From an uncultured Clostridia bacterium (GTDB lineage: Bacteria; Bacillota; Clostridia; TANB77; CAG-508): a stretch of DNA of 64,000 bases. The DNA is taken from the NCBI GenBank assembly GCA_944386675.1, contig CALXBY010000001.1, forward strand, positions 1 through 64,000. The letters run 5' to 3'. Under the pieces are notes generated by a model. That model did not search any database, was not told the origin of the DNA, and was given only the letters and a program-made list of their open reading frames with translations. A program made the position numbers and the translations under genes. Shown one piece after another: positions 8,546 to 16,317 of the stretch. How positions within the stretch are numbered: position 1 is the first letter of the stretch; the number at the start of each line of letters is the position of its first letter.

Positions 8546-9736
8546 ATGAAAACATTATATTTTGACTGTTCAAGTGGAATTAGTGGTAATATGACTTTAG
8601 CTGCACTTACGGAAATTATTGGCGATGAGAATTATTTAGTAGAAGAACTAAAAAAATTAAATATAGATGGATACAAAATAGACATATCTAAAAAAGTTAA
8701 AAATGGAATTACAGGTACTCATGTTGATGTGATTTTAGAACATGAGCATGAGCACCATCACTTTCATGGTGAGCATAATCATCATGACCATCATCATGAA
8801 CATAGGAATTTACATGATGTGTGTGAAATTATTGATAATAGTGATATTGATGAAAAAAGTAAAGATTTAGCAAAAAGAATATTTATGAGAGTTGCGAAAG
8901 CAGAAAGTAAAGTTCATAACAAACCATTAGAAGAAGTACACTTCCATGAAGTAGGCGCTATTGATTCAATTGTGGATATTGTTGGAACAGCCATATTAAT
9001 TAATAAAATTCAACCAGATAAAATTATTTCAAGTGTTGTGAATGATGGACATGGTTTTATCCAATGTGCCCATGGAACAATGGCAGTGCCAGTTCCAGCA
9101 ACTAGTGAAATTTTTGCTAATTCTAACGTTCAATTTAGACAAATTGATGTTGATACAGAATTAGTAACACCAACAGGAGCAGCGATTATTGCAGAGTTAA
9201 GTACAGAGGTTACAACATTACCTGCTATGCAAATTAAAAAAATTGGTTGGGGAGCAGGTACGAAAGATTTAAAAATCCCAAATATATTAAAAGTATATTA
9301 TGGTGAAATGAAAGAAGAAAATCAACAAATAACAGTAATGGAAACCAATATTGACGATTGTTCTGGAGAAATATTGGGATATGTAGAAGAAGTATTATTT
9401 GAAAATGGTGCATTAGATGTCTTTTATACACCAATTTTTATGAAGAAAAATAGACCTGCATATCGTTTAACTGTTGTATGTAAAGAACCAGATATTTTAA
9501 AATTACAAAATATCATATTTAGAGAAACAACAACCATTGGCATTCGCTATCGTTTTGAATATAGAACAGAATTAGAAAGAGAGCAGATAACGATTGATAC
9601 AAAATATGGAAAACTAAAAGCAAAAAAAGTAGTAAATAATGGAGAGATATATACATATCCAGAATATGAAAGTATGAAAGAATTGGCTAAAAAAAATCAT
9701 ATTCCTTTAAAGGAATTGTATAAGTTAGAATTCTAA
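8546..9736 (+). CDS. larC: Nickel chelatase LarC (nickel-pincer cofactor synthesis)
   Basis: Inserts Ni(II) into the dithiolated pyridinium mononucleotide, the last step in making the nickel-pincer nucleotide (NPN) of lactate racemase and its relatives. The 396-residue frame is uninterrupted; in Lactobacillus plantarum the homologue needs a ribosomal frameshift. The N-terminus MKTLYFDCSSGISGNMTLAAL is diagnostic. A His-rich loop at ~70-92 (EHEHEHHHFHGEHNHHDHHH) probably stores nickel. HFHEVGAIDSIVDIVG and ETNIDDCSGEILGY are further family signatures. It leads into larB, with an inverted-repeat element lying between them. Confidence 0.95.
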   Translation: MKTLYFDCSSGISGNMTLAALTEIIGDENYLVEELKKLNIDGYKIDISKKVKNGITGTHVDVILEHEHEHHHFHGEHNHHDHHHEHRNLHDVCEIIDNSDIDEKSKDLAKRIFMRVAKAESKVHNKPLEEVHFHEVGAIDSIVDIVGTAILINKIQPDKIISSVVNDGHGFIQCAHGTMAVPVPATSEIFANSNVQFRQIDVDTELVTPTGAAIIAELSTEVTTLPAMQIKKIGWGAGTKDLKIPNILKVYYGEMKEENQQITVMETNIDDCSGEILGYVEEVLFENGALDVFYTPIFMKKNRPAYRLTVVCKEPDILKLQNIIFRETTTIGIRYRFEYRTELEREQITIDTKYGKLKAKKVVNNGEIYTYPEYESMKELAKKNHIPLKELYKLEF

Positions 9737-9750
9737 TAAGTTGTTTAGAG

Positions 9751-9941
9751 AATTTTGAGGGATTTTGGGGACGGACTCATTTTTCCCTTTTTTAAGAATT
9801 ATATATAACTAAGAAATGGAAAATATACTGTCATTATATAATTTTTTATAAACTAAATCATTGCATTTTTATAATATATACTTTTGAATTTTAAAATAAA
9901 AAAAGGGAAAAATGAGTCCGTCCCCAAAATCCCTCAAAATT
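9751..9941. repeat. Perfect 43-base inverted repeat with 105-base centre
   Basis: Left arm 9751-9793 and right arm 9899-9941 are exact reverse complements. Each contains the core GGGGACGGACTCATTTTTCC. The 105 bases between them are AT-rich with no gene. The element starts 14 bases after the larC stop and ends just before the larB ribosome binding site. It belongs to the GGGAC-core repeat family described in the findings; it looks like a paired REP/BIME or small MITE. Confidence 0.9.
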
Positions 9942-9968
9942 GAATACTGAAGGAGGAAGCATAAAACA

Positions 9969-10745
9969 ATGGAGATTAAAGAAATACTAGAAAAAATACA
10001 AAATCATGAGATTAGTATAGAAGAAGCAGAAAAAGAAATTAAGAATAACCAATATGAAGACCTAGGATATGCCAAAATTGACCATAATAGAAAAGAAAGA
10101 ATTGGTACAGGAGAAGTGGTATTTTGCCAAAGTAAGCCAGATGAATACTTATCAAAAATTTATATGACTATTTATAAAGAAAATGGAGAAGTGTTAGGAA
10201 CAAGAGCAAGTAAAGAACAATATGATTTGGTAAAAAAAGATATTCCAGAAGTACAATATAATGCACTTTCAAGAATTTTAAAAATTGAAAAGCCAAAAGA
10301 AAAAATCGGAAATATTCTTGTTTGCACAGGAGGAACGGCAGATATTCCAGTAGCAGAAGAAGCAGCAGAAACAGCTGAATTTTTTGGGAGTTATGTAGAA
10401 AAAATTTATGATGTTGGAGTAGCAGGTATTCATAGAATTTTGTCACAAAGAGAAAAAATAGAAAAAGCCAATTGTATTATTGCGATTGCTGGAATGGAAG
10501 GAGCTTTAGCTTCTGTAGTAGCAGGTTTAGCCAAAGTACCAGTAATTGCAGTTCCAACTTCTGTAGGATATGGAGCAAATTTAGGAGGAATTACAGCTCT
10601 TTTAGGAATGATTAATTCTTGTAGTAATGGTATTGCGACAGTTAATATTGATAATGGATATGGAGCAGGATATTTGGCTAATCAAATCAATCATTTAGCT
10701 TGCCAAAAGGGACGGGCCATTTTTGCAACCTTGCAAATAAAATGA
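9969..10745 (+). CDS. larB: Pyridinium-3,5-biscarboxylic acid mononucleotide synthase LarB
   Basis: Carboxylates and hydrolyses nicotinic acid adenine dinucleotide to give P2CMN, the first step of NPN synthesis. The 258-residue protein has a helical N-terminal part (MEIKEILEKIQNHEISIEEAE) and a C-terminal PurE-like domain: ILVCTGGTADIPVAEEAAETA, then IIAIAGMEGALASVVAGL and VPVIAVPTSVGYGANLGGI. The family usually ends soon after the GYGAGYLANQIN segment. Here an extra tail, CQKGRAIFATLQIK, is encoded by a GGGAC-core palindromic repeat. Start ATG 9969 follows AAGGAGG. Confidence 0.95.
   Translation: MEIKEILEKIQNHEISIEEAEKEIKNNQYEDLGYAKIDHNRKERIGTGEVVFCQSKPDEYLSKIYMTIYKENGEVLGTRASKEQYDLVKKDIPEVQYNALSRILKIEKPKEKIGNILVCTGGTADIPVAEEAAETAEFFGSYVEKIYDVGVAGIHRILSQREKIEKANCIIAIAGMEGALASVVAGLAKVPVIAVPTSVGYGANLGGITALLGMINSCSNGIATVNIDNGYGAGYLANQINHLACQKGRAIFATLQIK
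10700..10732. repeat. GGGAC-core repeat forming the larB 3' end
   Basis: TTGCCAAAAGGGACGGGCCA begins a 33-base copy lying inside the larB reading frame. It is the inverted partner (3 mismatches) of the copy at 11644-11676. By itself it can fold as TTGCCAAAA/TTTTTGCAA with one mismatch. Confidence 0.8.
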
Positions 10746-10812
10746 GAGAGATTTATTATAGTATTAAAAAAAGTGAATAAAAAATGATTTAGAAATAATG
10801 GGAGAGACATAA

Positions 10813-11637
10813 ATGGAAAAACAAAATCAATTAGAAGAATATCTAAAAACACTTGGAAAAGTAGCCATTGCTTATTCTGGAGGAATAGATTCTAGTTATT
10901 TGTTATTTTTGGCAAATACTATATTACCCAAAGAACGAGTATTGGCAGTCATTGCAAATGGTATCATGGTACCAAGAAAAGATTATGAAGAAGCAATTAA
11001 CTTTTTAAAAGAAAATCATTTTCAATATATAGAAGTACCATATAAACCATTAGAAATAGTGGAATTTAAAGAAAACCATAAAGATAGATGTTATCATTGT
11101 AAAAAAGCATTAATGACAATGCTTAAAAATGTAGCTAATGAAAATGGATATGAATACCTTTTAGATGGAAAAAATGCTGATGATTTAACTGTATACAGAC
11201 CAGGAAATAAAGCTACAGAAGAAGTGGGTATTATTAGTCCACTTGCTAAATTTAAAATTTATAAAAATGAAATAAGAGAGTATAGTAAAATTTTAGGAAT
11301 TTCATTTTGGAATAAACCATCAAATTCTTGCTTAGCAACAAGATTTCCATATAATACAAATTTGGCAGAAGAAGACTTAAAAAAAGTGGAACAAAGTGAA
11401 GAAATAATAAAAAGTTTAGGAATTCAAAAGGTAAGAGTAAGAATTCATGATAATATGGCAAGAATTGAAATAAATCCAGAAGATTTTGAAATTATTTTAA
11501 ATAATATAAAAGGCGAAAGTAAAAACGGTAAAAAAGAAAAAAAAGCTCAAGAAAATATAGTAGAAAAAATAAAAAAATTAGGATTTTCCTATGTTACATT
11601 AGATTTATCAGGACTAAAAAGTGGTAGTTTTGATTAA
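10813..11637 (+). CDS. larE: ATP-dependent sulfur transferase LarE, three-cysteine form
   Basis: Activates the carboxylates of P2CMN with ATP and replaces them with thiocarboxylates, giving the sulfur ligands of the NPN cofactor. The 274-residue protein begins with the PP-loop IAYSGGIDSSYLLF (~19-32). Cysteines at 93 and 96 (DRCYHCKKAL) and at 173 (SNSCLATRFPY) match the three-cysteine LarE type that holds a [4Fe-4S] cluster. The L. plantarum enzyme instead relies on a single sacrificial cysteine at the third position. The cluster assignment is inferred from spacing. A charged insertion (GESKNGKKEKKAQEN) sits near the C-terminus. It follows larB by 67 bases. Confidence 0.93.
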   Translation: MEKQNQLEEYLKTLGKVAIAYSGGIDSSYLLFLANTILPKERVLAVIANGIMVPRKDYEEAINFLKENHFQYIEVPYKPLEIVEFKENHKDRCYHCKKALMTMLKNVANENGYEYLLDGKNADDLTVYRPGNKATEEVGIISPLAKFKIYKNEIREYSKILGISFWNKPSNSCLATRFPYNTNLAEEDLKKVEQSEEIIKSLGIQKVRVRIHDNMARIEINPEDFEIILNNIKGESKNGKKEKKAQENIVEKIKKLGFSYVTLDLSGLKSGSFD

Positions 11638-11643
11638 ATTAAA

Positions 11644-11676
11644 AAGATTGCCAAAATGGCACGTCCCTTTTGGCAA
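11644..11676 (+). terminator. larE terminator made from a GGGAC-core repeat
   Basis: TTGCCAAAA (11648-11656) pairs with TTTTGGCAA (11668-11676), followed by CCTTTTT. The same 33 bases form the inverted partner of the copy in the larB 3' end, so a repeat appears to have been recruited as terminator. Confidence 0.75.
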
Positions 11677-11683
11677 CCTTTTT

Positions 11684-11726
11684 GGATAATGAAAACCCCC
11701 TGTAAAACAGGGGGTTTTCATTATCC
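11684..11726. terminator. Bidirectional terminator, 19-base perfect stem
   Basis: GGATAATGAAAACCCCCTG pairs exactly with CAGGGGGTTTTCATTATCC around a TAAAA loop. The CCCCCTG/CAGGGGG core is followed by TTTTC on either strand. It separates larE from the convergent gene at 11747-12289. Confidence 0.85.
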
Positions 11727-11734
11727 AAAATAAA

Positions 11735-11759
11735 GGAGACCAGCCATTAGCTGGTCTCC
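11735..11759 (-). terminator. Terminator overlapping the stop of the - strand gene
   Basis: A 10-base perfect stem, GGAGACCAGC/GCTGGTCTCC, with a 5-base loop that contains the stop codon of the - strand gene. The last codons of that gene form one arm. Confidence 0.8.
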
Positions 11760-12289
11760 TCCTCGTTGGAAATAAGAATTTTTACTGGGTATTTACCCAA
11801 AAGGTTTACCTTTGTCCGAATTTTTCGTGCACTCATTTCCTGAGATATATTGTTCTGTAAGGTTATATACCGTTCGGAAATCATGAGTACAGAATATTCT
11901 TTCAGAAAGTCATTTAGCTCCAAGTGAAAGTCTAATTGTTGCATATCAACGGTAGAGAATATGGAGTGTTTGCTCCAAAGGATGATTGCTCCATCTGGCA
12001 TAAGGCAAAGATTTTCTTCCATCGTTAACAAGTTGATAATACTATCATTCATAACAGCAATATTATGACCATAGCAATTTTTGTAATAGACGAGAGTATC
12101 ATCTTTGTCCTCAAACTGAACCTGAGCAATATGTATTGATAGAATCAAGTGGTTTATTGGCATATTTGGACTAATAGCTTCGTATACTGTTTCAGAAACA
12201 ACAGTGTATTCACGAATTTCTTGGATACCAATTACCACCCGAATCTTTTTATACAATTCCTCCGAAGTACTTTTAAAAATTCTTTCCAT
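11747..12289 (-). CDS. Orphan 180-residue protein of unknown function
   Basis: I do not recognise this protein. It is soluble, with no signal peptide, and has mixed alpha/beta character (VIGIQEIREYTVVSETVYEAI at the start, SARKIRTKVNLLGKYPVKILI at the end). The start at 12289 follows AAAGGAGG on the - strand. Base composition is higher in GC than its neighbours: 37% in one 60-base row I counted here against 20% in a row of larE. It is one of only three - strand genes. It has its own extended -10 promoter and terminators, so it looks like a transferred single-gene cassette similar in style to the gene at 21318. Confidence 0.7.
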   Translation of the reverse strand: MERIFKSTSEELYKKIRVVIGIQEIREYTVVSETVYEAISPNMPINHLILSIHIAQVQFEDKDDTLVYYKNCYGHNIAVMNDSIINLLTMEENLCLMPDGAIILWSKHSIFSTVDMQQLDFHLELNDFLKEYSVLMISERYITLQNNISQEMSARKIRTKVNLLGKYPVKILISNEEETS

Positions 12290-12320
12290 TATGTATACCT
12301 CCTTTATTTAGTCAATTTAT

Positions 12321-12326
12321 ATTATA
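12321..12326 (-). promoter_or_regulatory. Extended -10 promoter of the - strand gene
   Basis: On the - strand the sequence reads TGGTATAAT, matching the TGnTATAAT extended -10. The -35 region is poor (TTTCAT). It is 32 bases upstream of the start codon at 12289. Confidence 0.6.
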
Positions 12327-12381
12327 CCATATTTTAGGAGAAAATGAAATACTTGGGATATTGTTAAAGAATGAAGGGGTA

Positions 12382-12410
12382 TTGATAAACAATTTTAAAT
12401 ATGATAAAAT
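12382..12410 (+). promoter_or_regulatory. Sigma-A type promoter of the Nudix gene
   Basis: TTGATA (12382-12387), 17-base spacer, TAAAAT (12405-12410). It lies 24 bases upstream of the Nudix start. Confidence 0.75.
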
Positions 12411-12433
12411 AGGCAAAAAGAGAGGAGAAACAT

Positions 12434-12928
12434 ATGGAAATATGGGACATATTAGATAATGAAGGAAATAAAACAGGAAGAACAATGATAAAAGGAGAAG
12501 AAAAGATACCAGAGGGATTTTATCATTTAGGAGCAGATGTCTGGATAAAAAATTCTGAAAACAAAATTTTAATTCAAAAACGTTCTCCACAAAAGAGACT
12601 AGAACCAAATGTATGGGCAATGACAGGTGGTTCTGTTATAAAAGGTGAAACAAGTGTAGAAACCATTGAGAGAGAAACTTTTGAAGAATTAGGTATAAAA
12701 ATAAATGTGAAAGAAGCAAAGATGTTAACTAGATTTAAGACAGGAAATGTTTGGATAGATACCTTTTTTCTAAAACAAGATATTGATTTAGATAAAGTTA
12801 TTATGCAAGAAGAGGAAGTATGTGATGTAAAGTGGGCAGCATATGAAGAAATTGAAGAGATATATCAACAAGGTCAATTTATAAAAAATCGATGGGAATT
12901 TGTAAGAGATATTATTAAAGATTTTTAA
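12434..12928 (+). CDS. Nudix hydrolase
   Basis: A 164-residue pyrophosphohydrolase acting on nucleoside diphosphate-linked compounds. The Nudix box is complete: GGSVIKGETSVETIERETFE followed by ELGI (residues ~62-85), with the metal-binding RETFEE. The N-terminus MEIWDILDNEGNKTGRTMIKGE resembles the isopentenyl-diphosphate isomerase-like/YfcD-type Nudix group that starts with a 'xxDxxGxxTG' strand, so a phosphorylated isoprenoid-like or housecleaning substrate is possible. No substrate is certain. It has its own promoter, a GAGAGGAG site and a terminator, so it is monocistronic. Confidence 0.9.
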   Translation: MEIWDILDNEGNKTGRTMIKGEEKIPEGFYHLGADVWIKNSENKILIQKRSPQKRLEPNVWAMTGGSVIKGETSVETIERETFEELGIKINVKEAKMLTRFKTGNVWIDTFFLKQDIDLDKVIMQEEEVCDVKWAAYEEIEEIYQQGQFIKNRWEFVRDIIKDF

Positions 12929-12932
12929 CTGA

Positions 12933-12959
12933 AATAACATAGAAACCTATGTTATTTTT
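12933..12959 (+). terminator. Intrinsic terminator of the Nudix gene
   Basis: AATAACATAG pairs with CTATGTTATT around AAAC and is followed by TTT. Confidence 0.85.
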
Positions 12960-13043
12960 CATTGAATAGAAAAAATGTTATAATGAAATAGAATATAGTT
13001 TAGCTATAAAAATAATATAGTATTAAAAATAATGGGAGTTAAT

Positions 13044-13997
13044 ATGAAAATACCAGATTTATTAGAAAATGCAATTCAACAAAAATTAAATGATGTAAAA
13101 TTAGTAGAATTAAAACAAAATGCTAGTAATTTAAGTGAAAAATATATGAACCAGAAAAGAACAGGGGAAACTTTATTAAATAAGGAGATAGAAGCATTAG
13201 CCTATTCTATTATGAGAATGCCAGCAACCTATGGAGCAGTATATACAGCTTTAAAACATACATTAGAGAAAACAGATTGTGATATACAATCTGTTTTAGA
13301 CATAGGAGCAGGAACAGGTGCTGCTACTTGGGCAGTTAGTGAATTATTAGATGCAAAAACGATTAGATGTTTTGAAAGAGAACAAGTTATGCAAGAATTA
13401 GGAAAAGCATTTATGAACGAAAATCCTAAGTTAAAAAATGTTTTATGGCAATATATGGATATTGTAGCGGATAATTTGGATGTAAAAGCAGACCTAATTG
13501 TTACAAGTTATATGTTAAATGAAATAAAACCAGAAAAAAGAGAAAGTGTAATAGATAAACTTATAGAAAATTCAAATCATATTGTGCTGATTATAGAGCC
13601 AGGAACACCAGATGGATTTAAAAACATAAAAAAGGCACAAAGAATTGCTATCGAAAGAGGATTTAATATTATTGCACCATGTACTTTTCAAGGTGTATGT
13701 CCATTACCACAAGATGATTGGTGTCATTCGATTGTTCGTATGGAAAGAAGTAAAATTCATAAATTAGTAAAAAATGCAGAGTTGCCTTATGAAGATGAGA
13801 AATTTTCATATATAGCAATATCAAAAGAAAAATATGATAATTCAGGAACTAGAATATTAAGACATCCGATAATTGAAAAAGGAAAAATTACATTAAAGGT
13901 ATGTCATAATGGGAAGATAGAAGAAATGATTATAACCAAAAAAGATAAAGAATTATTTAAAATAGCAAAAAAGAAAAAATGTGGAGATAACATCTAA
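13044..13997 (+). CDS. Rsm22/METTL17-like small-subunit assembly protein
   Basis: A 317-residue protein with a class I methyltransferase fold (VLDIGAGTGAATWAVSELL, then LIVTSYMLNEI and IVLIIEPGTPDGF). The C-terminal part has the Rsm22 signature of cysteines, APCTFQGVCPLPQDDWCHSIVRMERSK, which in the eukaryotic relative METTL17 holds a [4Fe-4S] cluster. The family is tied to the small ribosomal subunit; enzymatic methylation is doubtful in some members. I chose ATG 13044 because GGGAG lies 5 bases upstream; ATG 13032 is too close to any such site. It stands alone, with 156 bases to the next gene. Confidence 0.85.
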   Translation: MKIPDLLENAIQQKLNDVKLVELKQNASNLSEKYMNQKRTGETLLNKEIEALAYSIMRMPATYGAVYTALKHTLEKTDCDIQSVLDIGAGTGAATWAVSELLDAKTIRCFEREQVMQELGKAFMNENPKLKNVLWQYMDIVADNLDVKADLIVTSYMLNEIKPEKRESVIDKLIENSNHIVLIIEPGTPDGFKNIKKAQRIAIERGFNIIAPCTFQGVCPLPQDDWCHSIVRMERSKIHKLVKNAELPYEDEKFSYIAISKEKYDNSGTRILRHPIIEKGKITLKVCHNGKIEEMIITKKDKELFKIAKKKKCGDNI

Positions 13998-14153
13998 ATT
14001 TACAAATGTAAAATAATTTATACTATGAAAAATACAATCCTATAGATAATGATAAAAATTTTTAGGAGATTATTAATAAAAGATTGTGTTATGTAATAAA
14101 ATATGGTATAACCATATTATTTGAAATATTGAATAAAAGAAGAAGGGGAAAAT

Positions 14154-15317
14154 ATGACAAATTTATTAATAAAACTATTTATAAAAGATAAAAATGTAGA
14201 AAAACCAGAAACAAGAGCAAAATATGGTATGCTTTCAAGCGTAACAGGAATTATTGTAAATATCTTGTTATCAGCAGTAAAGTTAATTATTGGAATATTT
14301 GCAAATTCCATTTCTATTATTTCAGATGCGCTAAACAATGTAACAGATGCAGGTTCATCAATTGTTACAATGATTGGATTTAAGGTTTCTCAGAAAAAGA
14401 TAGACAAAGACCATCCATGGGGACATGGAAGGATGGAATATATTACAGCATTTATTGTAGATATTTTGATAGTATTAGTTGGCGTAGAATTATTTAAGAG
14501 TTCTTTTGATAAAATTATTCATCCAACATTACCAGATATTAGCAATATCACAATTGTTATTTTAGTAATTGCAGTTTTAACAAAATTATGGTTATTTATT
14601 TTTTATAATAAGATTGCAAAAACAATAGATTCAGCGGCAATCAAAGGAAATGCATATGACAGTATTTCTGACGCTATTTCTACTTTTGTTGTATTATTAT
14701 CTGCACTTGTTGCTAAAATATTTGGTATATCAATTGACGGTTATGCAAGTATTTTAGTTGCTGTATTTATTTTATTTACAGGATTTAAAGCTTTAAAAGA
14801 AACGATTGACCTATTACTAGGTATGAAACCAGATATAGAATTTGTAGAAAAGTTAGAAGAATTTGCTAAAAAATACGAAATGATAGCAGGTATACATGAT
14901 ATTATGGTACATGATTATGGACCAGGTAGAAAAATTGTATCATTTCATGCAGAAGTTCCAGCAAACTGTGATATATGTAAGGCTCATGATGTAATAGACC
15001 AAATGGAACAAGATATTTTTGAAGAATTTAATTGTATAACAACGATTCATATGGATCCAATTGTAACAGATGATGAAGAAATTAATGAAATGAGAAGAAA
15101 AGCAGAAGAGATTGTAAAAGAAATTAATCCGGAATTTTCAATTCATGATTTTAGAATGACAGATGGAGGAGATAGAATTAATTTGATATTTGACTTAGTA
15201 GTTCCTTCAGATAGTAAAATAGATCATGAAGAACTAAAAAGTATAGTTCAACAAAAAATACATAGTGTAAACAACAAATATTATGCAGTACCTAAAATAG
15301 AGAATTCATATATATAA
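14154..15317 (+). CDS. Cation diffusion facilitator (metal efflux transporter)
   Basis: Exports divalent metal ions (Zn, Fe, Mn or Co) in exchange for protons. The 387-residue protein has six membrane segments between residues ~25 and 225 and a cytoplasmic C-terminal domain. The metal site is visible as SIISDALNNVTDAGSS in TM2 and AYDSISDAISTF in TM5. The DKDHPWGHGRMEY loop is a family hallmark. The C-terminal domain contains GIHDIMVHDYGPGRKIVSFHAEV, the usual dimerisation/metal-sensing region, and then an extension of about 90 residues with a second similar fold (FSIHDFRMTDGGDRINLIFDL). Metal specificity cannot be decided from sequence alone. Confidence 0.93.
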   Translation: MTNLLIKLFIKDKNVEKPETRAKYGMLSSVTGIIVNILLSAVKLIIGIFANSISIISDALNNVTDAGSSIVTMIGFKVSQKKIDKDHPWGHGRMEYITAFIVDILIVLVGVELFKSSFDKIIHPTLPDISNITIVILVIAVLTKLWLFIFYNKIAKTIDSAAIKGNAYDSISDAISTFVVLLSALVAKIFGISIDGYASILVAVFILFTGFKALKETIDLLLGMKPDIEFVEKLEEFAKKYEMIAGIHDIMVHDYGPGRKIVSFHAEVPANCDICKAHDVIDQMEQDIFEEFNCITTIHMDPIVTDDEEINEMRRKAEEIVKEINPEFSIHDFRMTDGGDRINLIFDLVVPSDSKIDHEELKSIVQQKIHSVNNKYYAVPKIENSYI

Positions 15318-15330
15318 AAGCATATAAATT

Positions 15331-15520
15331 TCAAACAATATTATCCTATTTTAAAAAAGTGTTTATCGTTCAAATAATTTGCGAAGAACTTCTAAATAAA
15401 TTTTATGGCACCCTTCCAAACACAAGGTTTGAACTCTTTCCATAAAATTTATTTAAGAATTTCTAACTTAAACTATTTTCAATCAAAACATCTTTTTTAA
15501 AATAGGATAATATTGTTTGA
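15331..15520. repeat. 190-base nested palindrome, MITE-like
   Basis: The gene-free stretch 15318-15633 is dominated by this structure. Outer arms 15331-15359 and 15492-15520 are perfect 29-base reverse complements (TCAAACAATATTATCC...). Inner arms 15393-15408 and 15440-15455 are perfect 16-base complements (TAAATAAATTTTATGG). The centre holds CAAAC-ACAAG-GTTTG (15417-15431). No reading frame lies inside. It looks like a miniature inverted-repeat element or a very stable RNA hairpin. Confidence 0.85.
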
Positions 15521-15633
15521 GAGCAATAAATTATATATATGTATTGTAAAAAATATCTAAATAAGATAAAATATAGAAAGCAGGAAACTGTAAAAAAATA
15601 GGGCAGTAAATTGCTTAGAAATGGAGGTTTTTT

Positions 15634-16317
15634 ATGAGAAAAATAGGAAATACTTTATGGGGAATTGTATTAGTCATTATAGGTGTTATACTTACTTTAA
15701 ATGCATTAGAAATTACAAACATTAATATATTTTTTAATGGATGGTGGACACTATTAATTATTATCCCAAGTACAATTGAATTAATCGCAAGAGAAAATAA
15801 ATTCTGGAGTGCAGTATGGTTAATTATAGGTATTGTATTATTATTAGCTTGTAGAAATATTTTAGATTTTAATCTAATTTGGAAATTAACGATTCCAGTA
15901 ATTTTAATACTAATTGGAATTAATCTTATATTTAAAGACAAAATAGATAGAAAGATGGAGAAGAAAAATAAAGAGCTAAAGGAAAAAGGACAACATTTAG
16001 AAGAATACTGTGCAACTTTTGGAGAAGTAAAAGGAGATTTTCATGAACAAGAATTTAATGGAGCAAATTTAAATGCTGTATTTGGAAGTGTTGATTTGGA
16101 TTTAAGAAAAGCAATTATCAATGAAGATAAATTAATAAAGACATGTGCTGTTTTTGGTGGAATAGAAATCTTGGCACCAGAAAATGTCAATATAAAAGTA
16201 AAATCAATTCCAATTTTTGGAGCCACTTCAAACAAAACAGGTAGAAAATACGATGAAAAATTACCAACAATTTATGTAGATAGTTTCTGCATGTTTGGAG
16301 GTGTAGATATTAAATGA
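15634..16317 (+). CDS. LiaF-like membrane protein
   Basis: A 227-residue membrane protein. The N-terminal ~110 residues hold four short membrane segments starting MRKIGNTLWGIVLVIIGVIL, the LiaI/LiaF-type transmembrane unit. After a charged linker comes the LiaF C-terminal beta-helix-like domain: ATFGEVKGDFHEQEFNGANL, AVFGSVDLDLRKAII, AVFGGIEILAPENVNIKVKS and MFGGVDIK. LiaF proteins restrain the LiaRS envelope-stress system, but no sensor kinase or response regulator gene lies nearby. The start follows GGAGG. It overlaps the next gene by 4 bases (ATGA), so they are translationally coupled. Confidence 0.85.
   Translation: MRKIGNTLWGIVLVIIGVILTLNALEITNINIFFNGWWTLLIIIPSTIELIARENKFWSAVWLIIGIVLLLACRNILDFNLIWKLTIPVILILIGINLIFKDKIDRKMEKKNKELKEKGQHLEEYCATFGEVKGDFHEQEFNGANLNAVFGSVDLDLRKAIINEDKLIKTCAVFGGIEILAPENVNIKVKSIPIFGATSNKTGRKYDEKLPTIYVDSFCMFGGVDIK

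Noticed and set aside
10700..11676. larE flanked by inverted repeats as a possible transposon
   Set aside because: The arms contain no transposase-type ends, there is no transposase, and one arm lies in the larB frame and the other acts as a terminator. larE belongs to the lar operon in many genomes.
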